Position numbers and translations under genes: made by a program | The notes under the pieces: model-generated | What the model was told of the DNA's origin: nothing | What the model saw: only the letters and a program-made list of their open reading frames with translations | Database searches by the model: none | Assembly (NCBI RefSeq): GCF_000423185.1 | Contig: NZ_AUHM01000020.1 | Location: 1 to 64,000 of the forward strand | Source of the DNA: Inquilinus limosus DSM 16000 | Lineage (GTDB): Bacteria > Pseudomonadota > Alphaproteobacteria > DSM-16000 > Inquilinaceae | Direction of reading: 5' to 3' | DNA: 64,000 nucleotides | Shown: positions 60,860 through 64,000 of the stretch, in pieces | Numbering within the stretch: the stretch's first letter is position 1 | Layout of the letters: every line of letters starts with the position of its first letter

Positions 60860-63800
60860 ATGGGCAGCACGACGTTCGGCGTGAAGATCGATGACGAGCT
60901 GCGGGCGCGGCTGAAGGCGGCGGCGGAGAAGCAGGGCCGCACCCCGCACTGGCTGGTCAAGCAGGCCATGCTGGCGATGCTCGACCGGGTCGAGCGTGGC
61001 GAGAGCTTCGGCGGGGTCGACGAGGCCGATGGCGTCGAGGTCGCCGACGGCGCGTCGGCGGTCGAGGAGGCCGGGCCGCAGCCCTTCCTGGAGTTCGCCC
61101 AGTCGGTGCAGCCGCAGACCGTGCTGCGCGCCAAGATCACCGCCGCCTATCGCCGGCCGGAGGAGGAGTGCCTGCCCTATATCCTGGCCGGCGCCACCCT
61201 GCCGAAGCCGGTGACCGACGGTGCCCGCGGCATCGCCCGCAGCCTGGTCGAGGCGCTGCGCGCCAAGGGCGTCGGCCATGGGGTCGAGGGGTTGATCCAG
61301 GAGTTCTCGCTGTCGAGCCATGAGGGCGTCGCCCTGATGTGCCTGGCCGAGGCGCTGCTGCGCATCCCCGACCGCGCCACCCGCGACGCGCTGATCCGCG
61401 ACAAGATCGCCTCCGGCGACTGGCAGTCCCATGTCGGGCAGAGCCCGTCCATGTTCGTCAACGCCGCCGCCTGGGGGCTGGTGGTGACCGGGCGGCTGGT
61501 GACCACCAGCAGCGAGGCCGGCCTGTCCGCCGCCCTGACCCGGCTGATCGCCAAGGGCGGCGAGCCGGTGATCCGCAAGGGCGTCGACATCGCCATGCGG
61601 ATGATGGGCGAACAGTTCGTCTCCGGCCAGACCATCTCCGAGGCGCTGGCCAACGGCCGGAAGATGGAGGCCAAGGGCTTCCGCTACTCCTACGACATGC
61701 TCGGCGAGGCGGCGACCACGGCGGCCGACGCCGACCGCTACTACCGCGACTACGAACAGGCGATCCACGCCATCGGCAAGGCGGGGGAGCGGCGCGGCAT
61801 CTACGAAGGGCCGGGCATCTCGGTCAAGCTGTCGGCCCTGCATCCGCGCTATTCCCGCGCCCAGGCCGAGCGGGTGAAGGGTGAGCTGCTGCCGCGGCTG
61901 ACGGCGCTGGCGGTGCTGGCCCGCAGCTACGACATCGGCCTCAACATCGATGCCGAGGAGGCCGACCGGCTGGAGCTGTCGCTCGACCTGCTGGAGGCGC
62001 TGTGCTTCGACCCGGCTCTGGCCGGGTGGAACGGCATCGGCTTCGTCGTCCAGGCCTATCAGAAGCGCTGCCCCTTCGTGATCGACTGGATCATCGACCT
62101 GGCCCGGCGCAGCGGCCACCGGCTGATGGTGCGGCTGGTCAAGGGTGCCTATTGGGACAGCGAGATCAAGCGCGCCCAGGTCGACGGCCTGGAAGGCTTC
62201 CCGGTCTACACCCGCAAGATCTACACCGACGTCTCCTACCTCGCCTGCGCCCGCAAGTTGCTGGCCGCGCCGGACGCGGTGTTCCCGCAATTCGCCACCC
62301 ACAACGCCCAGACGCTGGCGACCATCTACAAGATGGCCGGCGAGAACTATTATCGCGGCCAGTACGAGTTCCAGTGCCTGCACGGCATGGGCGAGGGGCT
62401 GTACGAGGAGGTGGTCGGCCGCGACAAGCTGGATCGGCCGTGCCGGATCTACGCCCCGGTCGGCACCCATGAGACGCTGCTGGCCTATCTCGTCCGCCGC
62501 CTGCTCGAGAACGGGGCCAACACTTCCTTCGTCAACCGCATCGGCGACCCGGATGTCTCGGTCGACGAGCTGATCGCCGACCCGGTCGAGGCGGCACGCA
62601 AGGTGCAGCCGCTCGGCGCCCCGCATCCGAAGATCGCCCAGCCGCGCGCCCTGTTCGGCGAGGTCCGCGAGAATTCGGCGGGCCTCGACCTCACCAACGA
62701 GCAGCGCCTGGCCTCGCTCTCCGCCGCGCTGCTGGCCGGGGCCGACGCCATGGTCCGCGCCGTGCCGATGCTGGGCGACGGCGACCGCGACGGGCCGGCG
62801 CGAGAGGTCCGCAACCCGGCCGACCGGCGCGACGTGGTCGGGCAGGTGGTCGAGGCCTCGTCCGGGCAGGTCGACGAGGCGATGGCCCTGGCTGCCGCCG
62901 CGGCGCCGATCTGGCAGGCGACGCCGCCGGCCGACCGCGCCGCCTGCCTGCTGCGCGCCGCCGACCTGATGGAAGCGCGGATGCCGGCCCTGCTGGGCAC
63001 CATCGTTCGCGAGGCCGGCAAGACCCTGTCGAACGCGATCGGCGAGGTGCGCGAGGCGGTCGATTTCCTGCGCTACTATGCGGCCCAGGTGCGGGATCAG
63101 TTCTCGAACGACACCCACCGGCCGCTCGGTCCGGTGGTCTGCATCAGCCCCTGGAACTTTCCGCTGGCGATCTTCACCGGCCAGGTTGCGGCGGCGCTGG
63201 CCGCCGGCAACGCCGTTCTGGCCAAGCCGGCCGAGGAGACGCCGCTGATCGCGGCCGCGGCGGTGCGCATCCTGCGCGAGGCCGGGGTGCCGGCCGGAGC
63301 GGTGCAACTGGTGCCCGGCGCGGGCGAGGTCGGGGCGCGGCTGGTGGCCGATCCCCGCACCCGCGGCGTGATGTTCACCGGCTCGACCGAGGTCGCCAAG
63401 ATCATCCAGAAGGTGCTGGCCGACCGCCTCGACCCGGAGGGGCGTCCGATCCCGCTGATCGCCGAGACAGGCGGTCAGAACGCGCTGATCGTCGACAGCT
63501 CGGCGCTGCCGGAGCAGGTGGTGGGCGATGTCCTGACCTCGGCCTTCGACAGCGCCGGCCAGCGCTGCTCGGCCCTGCGCGTGCTGTGCCTGCAGGAGGA
63601 TGTGGCCGACCGGGTGCTCACCATGCTGAAGGGCGCGATGGCCGAGCTCTCGGTCGGCAACCCCGACCGGCTCGCGGCCGATGTCGGCCCGGTGATCACC
63701 GAGGAGGCGCGGGCGGGCATCGCCAAGCATATCGAGGCGATGCGGGCCAAGGGCCGGAAGGTCCACGCCCTGCCGCTGCCGGAGGCGGCGAAGCACGGCA

Positions 63801-64000
63801 CCTTCGTGCCGCCGACGCTGATCGAGATCGACGACATCGCCGAGCTGAAGCGCGAGGTGTTCGGGCCGGTGCTGCATGTGCTGCGCTACCGCCGCAACCG
63901 GCTCGACCGGCTGATCGGCGCGGTCAACGCCACCGGCTATGGCCTGACCTTCGGCGTGCACACGCGGATCGACGAGACCATCGCCCATGTCTCGCACCGC
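60860..64000 (+). CDS. putA: Trifunctional proline dehydrogenase/P5C dehydrogenase/regulator, 3' truncated by window
   Basis: The frame from ATG 60860 is open to the last base (1047 codons seen). Residues 1-50 form a ribbon-helix-helix DNA-binding domain (TTFGVKIDDELRARLKAAAE). The proline dehydrogenase barrel (about 190-560) contains ISVKLSALHPRYSRAQ, MVRLVKGAYWDSEIKRAQVD and QFATHNAQTLATIY. The aldehyde dehydrogenase domain (from about 620) contains VVCISPWNFPLAIFTGQVAA, AETGGQNALIVDSSALPEQV (Glu) and FDSAGQRCSALRVLCLQE (catalytic Cys). It oxidises proline to glutamate at the membrane and represses its own promoter when proline is absent. The C-terminus lies outside the window. Confidence 0.96.
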   Translation, partial: MGSTTFGVKIDDELRARLKAAAEKQGRTPHWLVKQAMLAMLDRVERGESFGGVDEADGVEVADGASAVEEAGPQPFLEFAQSVQPQTVLRAKITAAYRRPEEECLPYILAGATLPKPVTDGARGIARSLVEALRAKGVGHGVEGLIQEFSLSSHEGVALMCLAEALLRIPDRATRDALIRDKIASGDWQSHVGQSPSMFVNAAAWGLVVTGRLVTTSSEAGLSAALTRLIAKGGEPVIRKGVDIAMRMMGEQFVSGQTISEALANGRKMEAKGFRYSYDMLGEAATTAADADRYYRDYEQAIHAIGKAGERRGIYEGPGISVKLSALHPRYSRAQAERVKGELLPRLTALAVLARSYDIGLNIDAEEADRLELSLDLLEALCFDPALAGWNGIGFVVQAYQKRCPFVIDWIIDLARRSGHRLMVRLVKGAYWDSEIKRAQVDGLEGFPVYTRKIYTDVSYLACARKLLAAPDAVFPQFATHNAQTLATIYKMAGENYYRGQYEFQCLHGMGEGLYEEVVGRDKLDRPCRIYAPVGTHETLLAYLVRRLLENGANTSFVNRIGDPDVSVDELIADPVEAARKVQPLGAPHPKIAQPRALFGEVRENSAGLDLTNEQRLASLSAALLAGADAMVRAVPMLGDGDRDGPAREVRNPADRRDVVGQVVEASSGQVDEAMALAAAAAPIWQATPPADRAACLLRAADLMEARMPALLGTIVREAGKTLSNAIGEVREAVDFLRYYAAQVRDQFSNDTHRPLGPVVCISPWNFPLAIFTGQVAAALAAGNAVLAKPAEETPLIAAAAVRILREAGVPAGAVQLVPGAGEVGARLVADPRTRGVMFTGSTEVAKIIQKVLADRLDPEGRPIPLIAETGGQNALIVDSSALPEQVVGDVLTSAFDSAGQRCSALRVLCLQEDVADRVLTMLKGAMAELSVGNPDRLAADVGPVITEEARAGIAKHIEAMRAKGRKVHALPLPEAAKHGTFVPPTLIEIDDIAELKREVFGPVLHVLRYRRNRLDRLIGAVNATGYGLTFGVHTRIDETIAHVSHR

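Noticed and set aside
60701-63997. A 1098-residue minus-strand frame over putA
   Set aside because: It is an antisense shadow; PutA has all domains on the plus strand.

Overview
The window is high-GC (roughly 65-70%) DNA from a free-living alphaproteobacterium. Gene content (DnaE, GuaA, an RHH-type trifunctional PutA, an Atm1-type ABC exporter, MeaB, paired DUF899 proteins, many LysR/TetR/IclR regulators and dispersed GTCATTGCGAGG-type palindromes) would fit Rhodospirillales such as Inquilinus or Azospirillum. The genus is an inference from style and content, not something the sequence proves.

Layout. 1-2.5 kb: the tail of a repetitive, beta-helix-like protein, a decayed inverted paralogue of it, and a sugar-transfer ATP-grasp gene. 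2.6-13.7 kb is a housekeeping block: dnaE, a split chromate-transporter pair, then a queuosine operon (yhhQ-queA-tgt-queF-queG) preceded by a terminator-like hairpin almost touching the first start codon, then an RsmB-type rRNA methyltransferase and an acetyltransferase. guaA follows at 14.0-15.5 kb.

15.5-21.9 kb is the most unusual part. The 3' end of guaA recurs twice downstream (16.54-16.77 kb as a decayed 230-bp copy, 21.28-21.31 kb as a 34-bp copy with one mismatch). The repeats bracket DNA that includes AT-rich genes unlike their neighbours: a HEPN-like protein, a translationally coupled DUF262-HEPN gene pair, a fragment of a beta-propeller gene, a cupin and a DNA-alkylation-repair protein. 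An HNH endonuclease gene starts right at the last repeat. I read this as a guaA-integrated genomic island (probably two tandem insertions) that has lost its integrase and carries a candidate defence or toxin-antitoxin module.

22-38 kb is a mosaic of small metabolic and stress genes: two DUF899 proteins, a propeller protein, GFA-type proteins, an alcohol-dehydrogenase-family quinone reductase, GST, CBS protein, two arginase-family paralogues with altered metal ligands, CapA-like enzyme, LysR regulators and an MFS transporter. 38-45.5 kb shows decay: an IS5-type transposase remnant, several genes broken by single-base frameshifts, a 143-bp MITE-like element sitting on a stop codon, and three of the four extragenic palindromes.

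45.5-64 kb: an oxidoreductase/ACP-like/acetyltransferase operon, meaB, two tiny lysine-rich proteins, an IclR-controlled dioxygenase plus MFS pair, an Atm1-type exporter with a DUF4241 protein, an L,D-transpeptidase next to a YcbK-like (DUF882) protein, a phosphoesterase/nucleotidyltransferase pair, a hexapeptide acetyltransferase, and finally putA, running off the window end, with a clear PutA-type operator upstream. No tRNA, rRNA, CRISPR array or complete insertion sequence was seen.
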